The notes under the pieces: generated by a model
The model's database searches: none
Told to the model about the DNA's origin: nothing
Seen by the model: the letters and a program-made list of their open reading frames with translations, nothing else
In this document: positions 10,343-19,275 of the stretch, one piece after another
How the letters are laid out: every line of letters starts with the position of its first letter
Position numbering within the stretch: position 1 is the stretch's first letter
Translations under genes and position numbers: made by a program
NCBI RefSeq assembly: GCF_023146395.1
Contig: NZ_JAGLCD010000015.1
Location: 1-51,593, forward strand
Length of the DNA: 51,593 bases
Source of the DNA: Aeromicrobium sp.
Lineage (GTDB): Bacteria > Actinomycetota > Actinomycetes > Propionibacteriales > Nocardioidaceae
Direction: 5' to 3'

Positions 10343-10348
10343 ACCCTA
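10343..10348 (-). promoter_or_regulatory. Leaderless-type -10 (TAGGGT) for topoisomerase IB
   Basis: Ends 6 nt before the ATG on the minus strand; there is no Shine-Dalgarno match between. Confidence 0.45.
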
Positions 10349-10385
10349 GGCTCGCCGCGAGCGCGTCGCTCGTCGACGACCGGGT

Positions 10386-11003
10386 TCAGGAGAGGGACTC
10401 GGTGCCGGTCGCGGAGACGTGGCTCGTGACCAGGTGGCGGATGGCCAGGGTCAGGAGCCGGGCCTCCTCGGCGTCGTCGTACTGCGCGCTCTGGCGACGC
10501 AGGGCGCTGCCGGCGATGAGCGCCACGACCTGGGGTGCGAGGTCGTGGGCGCCCGCGATCCCGAGGCGCTCGAGGGTGCGCAGCGCCAGGTCCTCGAGAG
10601 CCTGGAGCGCCTCGGCTGCCGTGGCCGTGAGCTCCGGGTCGCGGGCCGCGGCCAGGTAGATCGCCAGCTCGATGCCGGCCTTCTCGGGGCTGCGGGTCGC
10701 GAACACGCTCTGGACGAAGTCGCTCGTCGAGGCGAGGTCGATGCTCGGGTCCAGATCGATGTCGGCCAGGGCTTCGAGCACCTCGATCCACCCGGCCAGG
10801 TGGGTCGCCAGGGCCTCACGCACGAGCTCGTCGATCGAGGCGAAGTAGTACGTCGTGGTCGCGGGGGGCAGGCCGGCGCGGGCCGCCACCGCGCGGTGGG
10901 TGACGGCGCGGGCCCCGCCCTCGGCGAAGAGCTCGATGGCCGCGGCGAGCAGGGCTTCGCGACGTGCACGGCTGCGGACCTGGCTGAGCTGTGCTCGCGA
11001 CAT
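10386..11003 (-). CDS. TetR family transcriptional regulator
   Basis: The 205-residue repressor-type protein has an N-terminal helix-turn-helix at about residues 10-55 (AAAIELFAEGGARAVTHRAV, then ARAGLPPATTTYYFASIDEL) and a helical ligand domain. ATG 11003 is chosen because GAGGTG lies upstream and the HTH begins at the usual distance; a longer frame to 11354 runs back over folD. Divergent from folD, with an 8-3-8 palindrome between them at 11079-11097 that could be its operator. The ligand and targets are unknown. Confidence 0.9.
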   Translation of the reverse strand: MSRAQLSQVRSRARREALLAAAIELFAEGGARAVTHRAVAARAGLPPATTTYYFASIDELVREALATHLAGWIEVLEALADIDLDPSIDLASTSDFVQSVFATRSPEKAGIELAIYLAAARDPELTATAAEALQALEDLALRTLERLGIAGAHDLAPQVVALIAGSALRRQSAQYDDAEEARLLTLAIRHLVTSHVSATGTESLS

Positions 11004-11078
11004 CTGGACACCTCGATCATGAGTTCGTGCTGTCGTCCCGTTCCATCGACCGGGCCCCGACCGCACGAGTCTAGGGGG

Positions 11079-11097
11079 CGGGTCGGGCACCGACCCG
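11079..11097. promoter_or_regulatory. 8-3-8 palindrome between tetR and folD
   Basis: CGGGTCGG and CCGACCCG flank GCA. It lies in the divergent tetR/folD intergenic region, 42 nt before the folD start. A TetR operator is the natural guess; chance in such G+C-rich DNA is possible. Confidence 0.35.
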
Positions 11098-11139
11098 GGA
11101 GTGTGTGCCGTGCCGGGGCCTCGTGGGAGACTCGTGACC

Positions 11140-12006
11140 GTGACTGCGCAGATCCTCGACGGCAAGGCGGCGGCCGCCGCGATCAAGTCCGAGCTGGCGA
11201 CACGGGTCGCCGCGCTCGCCGAACGGGGGGTCGTCCCGGGTCTCGGCACGATCCTCGTGGGTGACGACCCCGGGAGCCAGTGGTACGTCGGGGCCAAGCA
11301 CCGCGACTGTGCCGAGATCGGCATCCGGTCGATCCGCATCGACCTGCCCGCCACCGCGAGCCAGGACGAGGTCGAGGCCGCGGTCGATCAGCTCAACGCC
11401 GATCCCGAGTGCACGCTCTACATCGTCCAGCTGCCGTTGCCGCGGGGGCTCGACGAGAATGCCGTGATCGGTCGCATCGACCCGGCCAAGGATGCCGACG
11501 GCCTGCATCCGGCCAACCTCGGGTGGCTCGTGCTGGGCAAGTCGGCGCCGCTGCCGTGCACGCCGCGCGGCATCATCGAGCTGCTCCGCCGGCACGAGGT
11601 GCCGATCGCGGGTGCCGAGGTCGCCGTCGTCGGCCGTGGCATCACGGTCGGTCGTCCGATGGGACTCATGCTGACGAGGCGCAGCGAGAACGCCACCGTG
11701 ACGCTGTGCCACACCGGCACCCGCGACCTGGCCGCCCACGTGCGCCAGGCCGACATCGTGATCGCGGCGGCCGGCGTGCCGGGCATCATCACGGCCGACA
11801 TGGTCAAGCCCGGTGCCGCGCTGCTGGACGTCGGCGTCAGCCGCGACGCCGAGAACCGGATCGTCGGCGACCTGCACCCCGACGTGCACGAGGTCGCGGG
11901 CTGGGTCGCGCCGAATCCAGGTGGGGTCGGGCCCATGACCCGCGCCATGCTGCTCGCGAACGTCGTCGACGCGACCGAGAAGGCGCTCGACCAGGACTCC
12001 CGGTGA
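11140..12006 (+). CDS. folD: Methylenetetrahydrofolate dehydrogenase / cyclohydrolase
   Basis: Interconverts methylene-, methenyl- and 10-formyl-THF, supplying PurN and PurH. The 288-residue product begins [19 protein letters not shown], the typical actinobacterial start. GTG 11140 was chosen for that reason; in-frame GTGs at 11134 and 11101 are alternatives, and GGGAG at 11124 fits either nearby start. The catalytic lysine is K53 in [29 protein letters not shown] and PCTPRG are conserved. The stop overlaps the next gene by GTGA. Confidence 0.95.
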   Translation: MTAQILDGKAAAAAIKSELATRVAALAERGVVPGLGTILVGDDPGSQWYVGAKHRDCAEIGIRSIRIDLPATASQDEVEAAVDQLNADPECTLYIVQLPLPRGLDENAVIGRIDPAKDADGLHPANLGWLVLGKSAPLPCTPRGIIELLRRHEVPIAGAEVAVVGRGITVGRPMGLMLTRRSENATVTLCHTGTRDLAAHVRQADIVIAAAGVPGIITADMVKPGAALLDVGVSRDAENRIVGDLHPDVHEVAGWVAPNPGGVGPMTRAMLLANVVDATEKALDQDSR

Positions 12007-12287
12007 GGTCGCTGGTCCCGCGCTCGCGCGGGACGCAGGCCTACATCGTGCTGCTCCTGCTCGTCCTGGTCGGCCTCGGTCTGGTCGCCCTGGGCTACTG
12101 GCGCCGCGGGATCCTGGTGATCGGAGCCACGTTCCTCGCCTCGGCCACGCTGCGCGCGCTCGTGCCCGAGGAGCACAAGGGCCTGCTGGCCGTCCGCGGC
12201 CGCGGGTTCGACATCGCCTGGACGACGCTGCTCGGGGCGTCGTTGATGGTGCTCGGCGTCGTGATCGACCCTGGCCCGGAGTCCTGA
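12003..12287 (+). CDS. DUF3017-type small membrane protein
   Basis: The 94-residue protein has three hydrophobic segments (for example [20 protein letters not shown] and a C-terminal [16 protein letters not shown]), separated by a short basic stretch. GTG 12003 overlaps the folD stop by 4 nt, so it is translated with folD. The folD - small membrane protein - mdh arrangement is common in actinobacteria. Function unknown. Confidence 0.8.
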   Translation: MRSLVPRSRGTQAYIVLLLLVLVGLGLVALGYWRRGILVIGATFLASATLRALVPEEHKGLLAVRGRGFDIAWTTLLGASLMVLGVVIDPGPES

Positions 12288-12305
12288 CGGCTGAGGTGCC
12301 TGCGG

Positions 12306-13295
12306 TCAGATCAGCCCGAGCTTGGTGACCGCGTCGCGCTCCTCGACGAGCTCCGCGGCCGTGGCGTCCATCCGCTGGCGACTGAAGTCGTTGATCTCCA
12401 GGTCCTGGACGATGCTCCACGAGCCGCCCGAGGTCGTGACGGGGAATGAGTAGATCAGGCCCTCGGGAATGCCGTAGGAGCCGTCCGACGCGACGGCCAT
12501 GGAGACCCAGTCGTCGGTGTGCGACCCGAGCAGCCAGTCGCGTGCGGCGTCGATCGTGGCCGAGGCGGCCGAAGCCGCCGAGGACGCGCCGCGGGCCTCG
12601 ATGATCGCGGTGCCGCGCTTGGCGACGGTGGGGATGAAGGTGTCCTCGACCCACGCGAGGTCGTCGATGACCTCGACCGCCGGGCGGCCGTCGATCTCGG
12701 CGTGGAAGATGTCGGGGTACTGCGTCGCGGAGTGGTTGCCCCAGATCGTGACCTTGCGGATGTCGGCCACGGGAACGCCCGTGCGGCCGTGCAGCTGGCT
12801 GAGGGCGCGGTTGTGGTCGAGCCGCGTGAGGGCGCTGAACCGCTCGCCCGGGATGTCGGGGGCGTTGCTCATCGCGATCAGGGCGTTGGTGTTGGCCGGG
12901 TTGCCCGTGACGCCGATGCGGACGTCGTCGGCCGCGACCTCGTTGAGCGCCTTGCCCTGCGCCGTGAAGATCGCGCCGTTGGCCTCGAGCAGGTCGGCAC
13001 GCTCCATGCCGGCGCTGCGGGGCCGGGCACCGACGAGCAGCGCGAGGTTCACGCCGTCGAAGACCTGGTGCGGGTCCGATCCGATCTGGACCGAGTCCAG
13101 CAGCGGGAACGCGCAGTCGTCGAGCTCCATCACGACGCCCTCGAGCGAGGCCAGCGCGGGTTCGATCTCGAGCAGCTGGAGCTGCACGGGGGTGTCGGGA
13201 CCCAGGAGGTCACCCCCGGCGATGCGGAACAGGAGGCTGTAGCCGATCTGGCCGGCGGCTCCGGTGACGGCGATCTTGACCGGGGTGGGACTCAT
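12306..13295 (-). CDS. mdh: Malate dehydrogenase (NAD)
   Basis: Oxidises malate to oxaloacetate in the TCA cycle. The 329-residue product starts [20 protein letters not shown] with the NAD Rossmann loop GAAGQIG. It has the Arg-rich substrate loop [22 protein letters not shown], and the catalytic His segment [16 protein letters not shown] 13295 is supported by AAGGAG six nt upstream; extra upstream frame is not homologous. Convergent with the folD operon with only 18 nt between, so the two must share or lack a terminator. Confidence 0.96.
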   Translation of the reverse strand: MSPTPVKIAVTGAAGQIGYSLLFRIAGGDLLGPDTPVQLQLLEIEPALASLEGVVMELDDCAFPLLDSVQIGSDPHQVFDGVNLALLVGARPRSAGMERADLLEANGAIFTAQGKALNEVAADDVRIGVTGNPANTNALIAMSNAPDIPGERFSALTRLDHNRALSQLHGRTGVPVADIRKVTIWGNHSATQYPDIFHAEIDGRPAVEVIDDLAWVEDTFIPTVAKRGTAIIEARGASSAASAASATIDAARDWLLGSHTDDWVSMAVASDGSYGIPEGLIYSFPVTTSGGSWSIVQDLEINDFSRQRMDATAAELVEERDAVTKLGLI

Positions 13296-13450
13296 CGGTG
13301 CTCCTTCGAGATGTGACCTGCGCGACATCGCCAACGTAGCGCAGGCGCGCGACCCCGCACACCCGGCTCCTCGGCCCGCCGTGACGACGCCCACGCGGAC
13401 CAGCCCCTCCGGTGCGGAATGCTGCCGGCCCGGAAGGACTTGGACCAGAG

Positions 13451-14695
13451 GTGACCACCGACCACGCTCCTGAGCGACCTGCCGACCGTGCCGCGCCCGA
13501 TCTCGGGACGGCCGCGGTGCGCCCCGCCCATCTGGGCCTGGCGCTGCTGTCGCTCGCGATGGGCGGGTTCGCGATCGGCACGACGGAGTTCATGTCGATG
13601 GGCCTGCTGCCGGACATCGCCCGAGGCATCGGGGAGTCGGTGCCCACGACGGGCCACGTCATCACGGCGTACGCCTTCGGTGTCGTCGTGGGTGCGCCGC
13701 TGCTGGTCTCGCTCGGGGCGCGCCTGCCGCGTCGTGGCCTCGCCGTGGCCCTGGTGCTCGCCCTCGGCATCGGCAACGCCATGACGGCGGTCGCGTCGAC
13801 CTACGGGCCCGTCATGCTGGCGCGCTTCGTCGCGGGTCTGCCGCACGGGGCCTACTTCGGCGTGGCGTCCCTGATCGCGGCGTCGATGGTGCCGCCGCAG
13901 CACCGCGGCCGGGCGATCAGCTCGGTCATGCTCGGTCTGTCGGTCGCGACCGTCGCCGGAGTCCCGGCGAGCACGTGGTTCGGGCAGAACCTCGGGTGGC
14001 GCAGCGCCTACTGGGTCGTCCTGGCGATCGCGGCCCTCGCGGCCCTGATGATCCTCGCCTTCGTCCCCGCCACCCCGGGCAATCCCGAGGCCACGGTGCG
14101 TCAGGAACTGTCGGCGCTCCGGCGTCCGCAGGTCGTCGTCGCGCTCCTGGCGGGCATGGTCGGCTTCGGCGGGTTGTTCGCGATGTACACCTACATCGCG
14201 AAGCTCGTGACCGACGAGGCGGGGCTGGGGGCTGGCGCCGTCCCGCTGTTCCTGCTCGCCTTCGGCATCGGGTCGGTCGGCGGCACCTGGCTCGCGGGCC
14301 GCATGGCCGACTGGGACGTCGCACGCTCGATCGTGCTGGGCTTCGTCGCGACGGCCGTCACGCTGGTGCTCGTGGTGCCGCTCGCCGGCGTACCCGTGGC
14401 GCTGGCGGTCCTGTCGTTCGCGATCGGTGGGCTCGGCTCGGTCGTCGCGATCAACCTGCAGGTGCGGCTGATGCACGAGGCGGGCGACGCCGAGATGCTG
14501 GGCGCCGCCCTCAACCACTCCGCGCTCAACGTCGGCAACGGCCTCGGCGCGTGGTTCGGGTCGGTCGTGATCGCGGCGGGGTACGGCTACCGTGCGCCGA
14601 GCCTGGTCGGGGCCGGGCTGGCCGTCGTGGGCGTCCTGATCTTCGTGGTCGGCGGCCGCGTGGTCCGGGCGAGGCAGGCCGGCGTCACCACCTGA
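13451..14695 (+). CDS. MFS transporter, DHA1 (AraJ/Cmx-like) family
   Basis: The 414-residue, 12-segment major facilitator resembles arabinose-efflux or chloramphenicol-type exporters. The first segment contains [20 protein letters not shown], characteristic of this subgroup. Loop 2-3 has GARLPRRG. Start GTG 13451 is chosen because GGAAGGA lies upstream, though spacing is long; GTG 13412 is possible. Divergent from mdh. The substrate cannot be read from the sequence. Confidence 0.88.
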   Translation: MTTDHAPERPADRAAPDLGTAAVRPAHLGLALLSLAMGGFAIGTTEFMSMGLLPDIARGIGESVPTTGHVITAYAFGVVVGAPLLVSLGARLPRRGLAVALVLALGIGNAMTAVASTYGPVMLARFVAGLPHGAYFGVASLIAASMVPPQHRGRAISSVMLGLSVATVAGVPASTWFGQNLGWRSAYWVVLAIAALAALMILAFVPATPGNPEATVRQELSALRRPQVVVALLAGMVGFGGLFAMYTYIAKLVTDEAGLGAGAVPLFLLAFGIGSVGGTWLAGRMADWDVARSIVLGFVATAVTLVLVVPLAGVPVALAVLSFAIGGLGSVVAINLQVRLMHEAGDAEMLGAALNHSALNVGNGLGAWFGSVVIAAGYGYRAPSLVGAGLAVVGVLIFVVGGRVVRARQAGVTT

Positions 14696-14726
14696 CTCAG
14701 GGCGGCCGCGCCGGTCGGGGTGCGGG

Positions 14727-15695
14727 TCAGGTCGTCACGGTCTGCGCGCCGACCGCCGGGCGCAGCCAGACCTGGTCGCCGAGGTGGAGATCGAGTGCGC
14801 GGGCCTCGGTCCGGGTCAGCGCGACCTGCACGGGATCGGGGTGCAGCACGTCGTCCGGGGTGATCTCGAGGCGGACCTCGAATCCCACCCGGGTCCACCG
14901 GGTGATGGGGCCGGTCGCCGTCGCGGCCTGCTCGTAGCGCGAGATCTCGATGTCGTGCGGTCGGATCAGGTCGCCCCCCAGCCGCGTGACGGGCCCGAGG
15001 AAGCCGAGGACGAACTCGCTCGCCGGTCGGTCGTAGAGGTCGTCGGGCGTGCCGACCTGTTCGATCCGGCCCTCGTTGATCACGACGATCTGGTCGGCGA
15101 CCTCGAGCGCCTCCTCCTGGTCGTGCGTCACGAAGACCGTCGTCACGTGGACCTCGTCGTGCAGGCGGCGCAGCCAGTCGCGCAGCTCCTTGCGGACCTT
15201 CGCGTCGAGGGCGCCGAACGGCTCGTCGAGCAGCAGGACCGACGGCTCGATGGCCAGGGCCCGGGCGAGCGCCATGCGCTGGCGCTGGCCGCCGGAGAGC
15301 TGGGCCGGCTTGCGTTCGGCCCACGCCGTCAGGTGCACGAGCTCGAGCAGCTCCTCGACCTTGGCGTCGATCTCGGCCCGCGGTCGCTTGCGGATCTCCA
15401 GGCCGAAGGCGATGTTGCGGCGCACACTGAGGTGCTTGAACGCCGCGTAGTGCTGGAACACGAAGCCGACGTTGCGCTTCTGCACCGGCAGCGCGGTCGC
15501 GTCGGCGCCCTCGATCGTGACGGTGCCGGAGTCGGCCTCCTCGAGGCCCGCGATGACCCGCAGGAGGGTCGACTTGCCGCCGCCGCTCGGCCCGAGCAGC
15601 GCCGTGAGCTGGCCGGTCGGGATCGTCAGGTCGATGTCGGTCAGCGCCGCGAAGTCGCCGAAGTACTTGTTGACGTTGCTGATCTCGATGCTCAT
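14727..15695 (-). CDS. cysA: Sulfate/thiosulfate ABC transporter ATP-binding protein
   Basis: Energises the CysTW permease. The 322-residue product has Walker [11 protein letters not shown]-loop [14 protein letters not shown], signature [15 protein letters not shown], Walker [14 protein letters not shown]-loop [11 protein letters not shown], and a C-terminal TOBE-like regulatory domain. The order FQHYA...F is typical of CysA. ATG 15695 has GAGG upstream. It is last in the operon sbp-cysT-cysW-cysA, 28 nt after cysW. Confidence 0.95.
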   Translation of the reverse strand: MSIEISNVNKYFGDFAALTDIDLTIPTGQLTALLGPSGGGKSTLLRVIAGLEEADSGTVTIEGADATALPVQKRNVGFVFQHYAAFKHLSVRRNIAFGLEIRKRPRAEIDAKVEELLELVHLTAWAERKPAQLSGGQRQRMALARALAIEPSVLLLDEPFGALDAKVRKELRDWLRRLHDEVHVTTVFVTHDQEEALEVADQIVVINEGRIEQVGTPDDLYDRPASEFVLGFLGPVTRLGGDLIRPHDIEISRYEQAATATGPITRWTRVGFEVRLEITPDDVLHPDPVQVALTRTEARALDLHLGDQVWLRPAVGAQTVTT

Positions 15696-15723
15696 GACGA
15701 GGTGGTCCTCACGAAAGGGGTGC

Positions 15724-16617
15724 TCATGATCGGTGGCTCTCCTGGGGGCGCAGGACGGTGACGACGACCAGGGCCAGGACGGCCAGGACGACGAGCACGA
15801 ACGCGGCGGCGTAGGCGGCCGCCTCGTTGAAGGCGCCGTACTCGTTCTGGATCAGCAGCGTCGCGGTCTCGCCGTTGAACTCGGCCCCCCGGCTCACGAT
15901 GCGCACCGCGCCGTACTCGCCGATCGCGCGGGCCGCGCTCAGCACGACGCCGTAGACGACGGCCCACTTGATCATCGGCAGCGTGATGCGCCAGAACGTC
16001 TGCCACCCGTTCGCACCGAGGCTCCTCGCGGCGGTCTCGGCGTCCTCGCCGACCTCCTCCAGGACCGGGATGACCTCACGGATCACGAGCGGCAGACTCA
16101 CGAACGCAGTGGCCATGATCAGGCCCGGCGTGGAGTTGATGATGCGCAGGCCGGTCGTCTGGAGGACGTCGCCGAAGATGCCGAGGGACGTGCTGTAGGT
16201 CAGCACCAGCGCCAGGCCGACCACGACGGGGGAGACGCTCATCGGCAGGTCGATCAGGACCGACAGGACCCGCCGTCCGGGAAACCGGTGGCGCACCAGC
16301 AGCAACGAGATGCCGACGCCGAAGATCGTGTTGATGACGACGGCCCAGAACGACACGGTCAACGTCAGGTAGAAGGCGTACACGGCAGCCGGGTCGGTGA
16401 GCCGCTCCCAGAGCGGCCCGATGCCGCCGGGCTGCCCGCCGGTGGGGGCGAAGGCCCGCTGCACCACGAGCGACACGGGCCACGCGACCAGGAAGAACAG
16501 GTAGAGGACCACGACGGTGCGCAGCACGAGGGCCAGGGGCCCGCGCCGGCTCCGGACGCCGCGCCGGGCCGGAGCGGTGAGCGCCCCGTCGATCGGGCTG
16601 GGGATCGTGTCAGCCAC
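15724..16617 (-). CDS. cysW: Sulfate ABC transporter permease CysW
   Basis: One of two channel-forming inner-membrane subunits. The 297-residue product has about six segments. The permease EAA loop that contacts CysA is visible as [20 protein letters not shown], and [12 protein letters not shown] follows, as in the CysT/CysW family. GTG 16617 overlaps the 3' end of cysT by 8 nt, implying coupled translation. Confidence 0.94.
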   Translation of the reverse strand: MADTIPSPIDGALTAPARRGVRSRRGPLALVLRTVVVLYLFFLVAWPVSLVVQRAFAPTGGQPGGIGPLWERLTDPAAVYAFYLTLTVSFWAVVINTIFGVGISLLLVRHRFPGRRVLSVLIDLPMSVSPVVVGLALVLTYSTSLGIFGDVLQTTGLRIINSTPGLIMATAFVSLPLVIREVIPVLEEVGEDAETAARSLGANGWQTFWRITLPMIKWAVVYGVVLSAARAIGEYGAVRIVSRGAEFNGETATLLIQNEYGAFNEAAAYAAAFVLVVLAVLALVVVTVLRPQESHRS

Positions 16618-17470
16618 GCGCCGCGACCCGTCGGGAGATGAGGTCGAGCGCCACGATGACGAGGACCGCGACGAGCAGCAGCAGCACGGCGACGGACGCG
16701 GCGGCGGCCTGCTGGTCGCCCTCGATGTACTTGAGGATCTTGAGCGAGGCGACCTCGGTGTTGCGCGGCTGGTTGCCGGCGATCAGCACCAGCGACCCGA
16801 ACTCGCTGATCGCGCGGGCGAACGCGAGGGAGGCGCCCGCCGTGATCGCCGGGGCGAGCGCCGGCAGGATGATGCGGCGGAACGTCGTGGCCCGGGACGC
16901 GCCGAGCGAGGCGGCCGCCTCCTCCACGTCGGCGTCCAGCTCGAGCAGCACGGGCTGCACGGTGCGCACGACGAACGGCAGTGTCACGAAGAGCAGCGCC
17001 AGGAAGATGCCCTGCCGGCTGTTGACGAGGTTGACGCCGACCGGGCTGTCCGGTCCGTAGAGGCTCAGCAGCACGAGGCCGGCCACGATCGTCGGCAGCG
17101 CGAACGGCAGGTCGATCACGACCTCCAGGACCCGCTTGCCCGGAAAGGTGTCGCGGACGAGCACCCACGCGATGACGGTGCCCATCACGACGTTGACGAC
17201 CGTCACGAGTGCGGCCTCGACGACGGTGAGCCGGATCGCGGCCGCGGTGTCGCCGTCGGTGATGGTGCCGACGAACGTGTCCCACCCGCCCTCGGCCGCT
17301 GCGATGACGACGGCCGCGAGCGGGATCAGGACCAGCAGGCTGAACCAGACCACGGCGAGTCCGAGACCGACCCCGGACGCCCGCGTCAGCGTCGAGCGCC
17401 GGGCCCGGCGCCGAGGACGCGAGGGAGCTGCGGGAGCCGCGTCGGGGCGCGCGGTGGTGATCCCGTTCAC
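16610..17470 (-). CDS. cysT: Sulfate ABC transporter permease CysT
   Basis: Second channel subunit of the sulfate importer. The 286-residue product has about six segments, the conserved DLPFALPTIVAGLVLLSLYG stretch, and the EAA loop EEAAASLGASRATTFRR. GTG 17470 overlaps the sbp stop as GTGA, which fixes the start; the same frame continues upstream through sbp but is not real. The N-terminus is Arg/Ala rich before the first segment. Confidence 0.94.
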   Translation of the reverse strand: MNGITTARPDAAPAAPSRPRRRARRSTLTRASGVGLGLAVVWFSLLVLIPLAAVVIAAAEGGWDTFVGTITDGDTAAAIRLTVVEAALVTVVNVVMGTVIAWVLVRDTFPGKRVLEVVIDLPFALPTIVAGLVLLSLYGPDSPVGVNLVNSRQGIFLALLFVTLPFVVRTVQPVLLELDADVEEAAASLGASRATTFRRIILPALAPAITAGASLAFARAISEFGSLVLIAGNQPRNTEVASLKILKYIEGDQQAAAASVAVLLLLVAVLVIVALDLISRRVAARG

Positions 17471-18498
17471 CCGGTCGCCGCCTGGGTGCGGAGCCGCGCG
17501 ATGAGCCCGTCGTCGGTGGCGAAGAACTTCGCGTCCACGGCGTCCCAGCCGCCGAAGTCGTCGGCGATCGTCAGCAGGGTCGTCGGGGTCGGGAAGGGGT
17601 CGTCGGGATCGAGGGCGCCCTGGACCACGATCCCGTCGAGGTCGTCGTCGACCGGGCGGAAGCCCTTTCGGACGAGCTCGGTCTGGCCCGCGTCGCTCAG
17701 GACGAAGTCGAGCCAGGTCGTGGCCGCGGTGGGGGCGTCGATCAGCACGGTGCCCGGGTTCTCGATCAGCAGGGTGTCGTCGGGGACCACGTAGTCGAAG
17801 TCCTTGCCGCTCTGGCGAGCCAGGATCGCCTCGTTCTCGTAGCTGATCAGGACGTCGTACTCGCCGGTGTCGAAGGCCGTCGTGGCCTCGCGTCCGCTGG
17901 CGGCCCACTGGTCGACGTTGGCGAAGACGTCGACGAGGAACGCGTCGGCCTCGGCGTCGTTCTTGCCCGTGGCGATCGCGTGGCCGTAGGCGGCGAGGAC
18001 GTTCCAGCGCGCGGCGCCGGACGAGTCGGGGTCGGGGGTCACGATCGAGATGTCGTCGCGGGTCAGGTCGTCCCAGCCCTGGATGTTCCGAGGATTGCCC
18101 GCGGGCACCACGAGGACCACGACCGACCTCGACACGATGCCCGCGTGGTTGTTGTCCTTCCAGTCCTCGTCGACCAGACCGGCGTCGACCAGTCGTTGGA
18201 CGTCGCCCTCGAGCGAGAAGTGGACGTAGTCGGCGATCTCGGGGTCGGCCTCGACCTTGCGGCTCTGGTCGCCCGAGGGGCCGTACGATCCGCGGACGTC
18301 GATGTCCGCGCCCTGCGGCGTCGCGTGGAAGGCGTCCTCGATGGCCTTGTTGGCTGCCTCGGGCACCGCGAAGGCCACCAGGTCGACCACGCGCGCATCG
18401 GTGCCGTCGCCGCTCGCGCTCGCGCACGCACCGAGGGTCAGCAGGGCGACGCTGGCCGTCGCCGCGACGGCGCGGCGGTGGCGTCGGTGCAGGCGCAT
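17467..18498 (-). CDS. sbp: Sulfate-binding lipoprotein
   Basis: Extracytoplasmic solute-binding protein of the CysTWA importer. The 343-residue product has a lipoprotein signal peptide: basic RLHRRHRR, a hydrophobic core, then the lipobox LGAC at about residues 26-29. The body shows Sbp-like features DVRGSYGPSGDQSRKVEA, DYVHFSLEGDVQRLV, DVLISYENEAIL and the ending RPVDDDL. ATG 18498 gives the compact signal peptide; the frame to 18525 adds nine residues. It is first in the operon and preceded by candidate operator sites at 18584-18618. Confidence 0.93.
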   Translation of the reverse strand: MRLHRRHRRAVAATASVALLTLGACASASGDGTDARVVDLVAFAVPEAANKAIEDAFHATPQGADIDVRGSYGPSGDQSRKVEADPEIADYVHFSLEGDVQRLVDAGLVDEDWKDNNHAGIVSRSVVVLVVPAGNPRNIQGWDDLTRDDISIVTPDPDSSGAARWNVLAAYGHAIATGKNDAEADAFLVDVFANVDQWAASGREATTAFDTGEYDVLISYENEAILARQSGKDFDYVVPDDTLLIENPGTVLIDAPTAATTWLDFVLSDAGQTELVRKGFRPVDDDLDGIVVQGALDPDDPFPTPTTLLTIADDFGGWDAVDAKFFATDDGLIARLRTQAATG

Positions 18499-18583
18499 CG
18501 TGTGAGGTCCTCCCGTGGTCGGCACCGTCGGATCGGTGCCGGCTCACAGAAACCTAGGGAAGATCGCGAGCGCGATGCGCACA

Positions 18584-18598
18584 TCTCATGATGTGGGA
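18584..18598. promoter_or_regulatory. Candidate sulfur-operon operator TCTCA-N5-TGGGA
   Basis: TCTCATGATGTGGGA lies about 90 nt upstream of the sbp start and shares both half-sites and spacing with 1225-1239. A nearby TGAGA half-site sits at 18614-18618. On the sbp strand the overlapping string CACATC-ATGA-GATGTG is also an inverted repeat. The regulator is unknown. Confidence 0.4.
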
Positions 18599-18626
18599 CC
18601 CGCGAACGCATCGTGAGATCCCGTGT

Positions 18627-18659
18627 CGAGGCGGCCTCGCTCAGCGAGGCCGCGCCTCG
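18627..18659 (-). terminator. Hairpin with a stop codon in its loop
   Basis: Arms GGCCTCGC (18633-18640) and GCGAGGCC (18644-18651) enclose TCA, the complement of the TGA stop of the gene at 18641. Outer arms CGAGGC and GCCTCG extend the stem past a small bulge. It probably separates this gene from the sbp operon. Confidence 0.55.
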
Positions 18660-19078
18660 TGGTGCGAACGGCCGTGCGTGCGCCGGTCCTCCTTCATCTC
18701 GGCCTCGAAGAGGTGGCGACGCCCCTGCACGAGCTCGTCGCGCGCGGCCTGCTCGAGGCGCCGGAACGTCGCGTAGTAGTCGTCGTCGTACGCCTCCACG
18801 ACCTGGAACGTCCAGCGGCCCGGCAGCACGTTCCGGCCGACGAGCTCGCGCTCGATCCGGTCGGCGATGGCGGTGTGGCCGGCCTCGCGAAACAGGTCGA
18901 CCGCCTCCCCGGCAGTCAGGTCGGCGGTGCCGGAGAGGCGATGGAACTGGTACAGCGCGCCGCGGGCGACCTCGACCGCCTCCAGTGCCTCGGAGAGCTT
19001 GCCGAGCGCCTGGACCGTCTCGTCGCTGACGCCGTCCGGGCGCTGGTGCTCCGGTGCCGGCTCGTCGCGATCGCTCAT
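18641..19078 (-). CDS. Conserved hypothetical protein, helical
   Basis: The 145-residue protein is rich in Glu, Ala and Arg and predicted to be mostly helical: an acidic, disordered start, then ETVQALGKLSEALEAVEVAR and LYQFHRLSGTADLTAGEAVD, and a His/Arg-rich tail. I do not recognise a catalytic motif. ATG 19078 is chosen as the first start before the helical core; an open frame reaches 19228 but that part has no protein-like character. Its base composition matches the chromosome, unlike the TIR gene it faces away from. Confidence 0.65.
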   Translation of the reverse strand: MSDRDEPAPEHQRPDGVSDETVQALGKLSEALEAVEVARGALYQFHRLSGTADLTAGEAVDLFREAGHTAIADRIERELVGRNVLPGRWTFQVVEAYDDDYYATFRRLEQAARDELVQGRRHLFEAEMKEDRRTHGRSHHEARPR

Positions 19079-19262
19079 GCGTCGATCGTCACACGAGGCC
19101 GGCGGCGTCGCACCGCGGTCGTGGCGAGCAGGAGACGGGCATGTGTTCTCCCGCTCGGGTTGAACCTCTACGGGTAGCTGCACCGGCTGCGCGATGAATG
19201 GTCGTTCGACCCATTGTTCGCGCGGCACGGTTGCAGACGGTGTCTCCGGGGTGCTTCGTCCA

Positions 19263-19268
19263 TAGGGT
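19263..19268 (+). promoter_or_regulatory. Leaderless-type -10 (TAGGGT) for the TIR gene
   Basis: Ends 7 nt before ATG 19276, with no ribosome site between. This host-like promoter signature stands before a foreign-looking gene. Confidence 0.45.
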
Positions 19269-19275
19269 CGCGCGC

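Noticed and set aside
14727..18498. Molybdate or iron ABC transporter instead of sulfate
   Set aside because: Two distinct CysT/CysW-type permeases, a CysA-type ATPase and an Sbp-like binding protein fit sulfate/thiosulfate uptake; molybdate systems normally have one permease.
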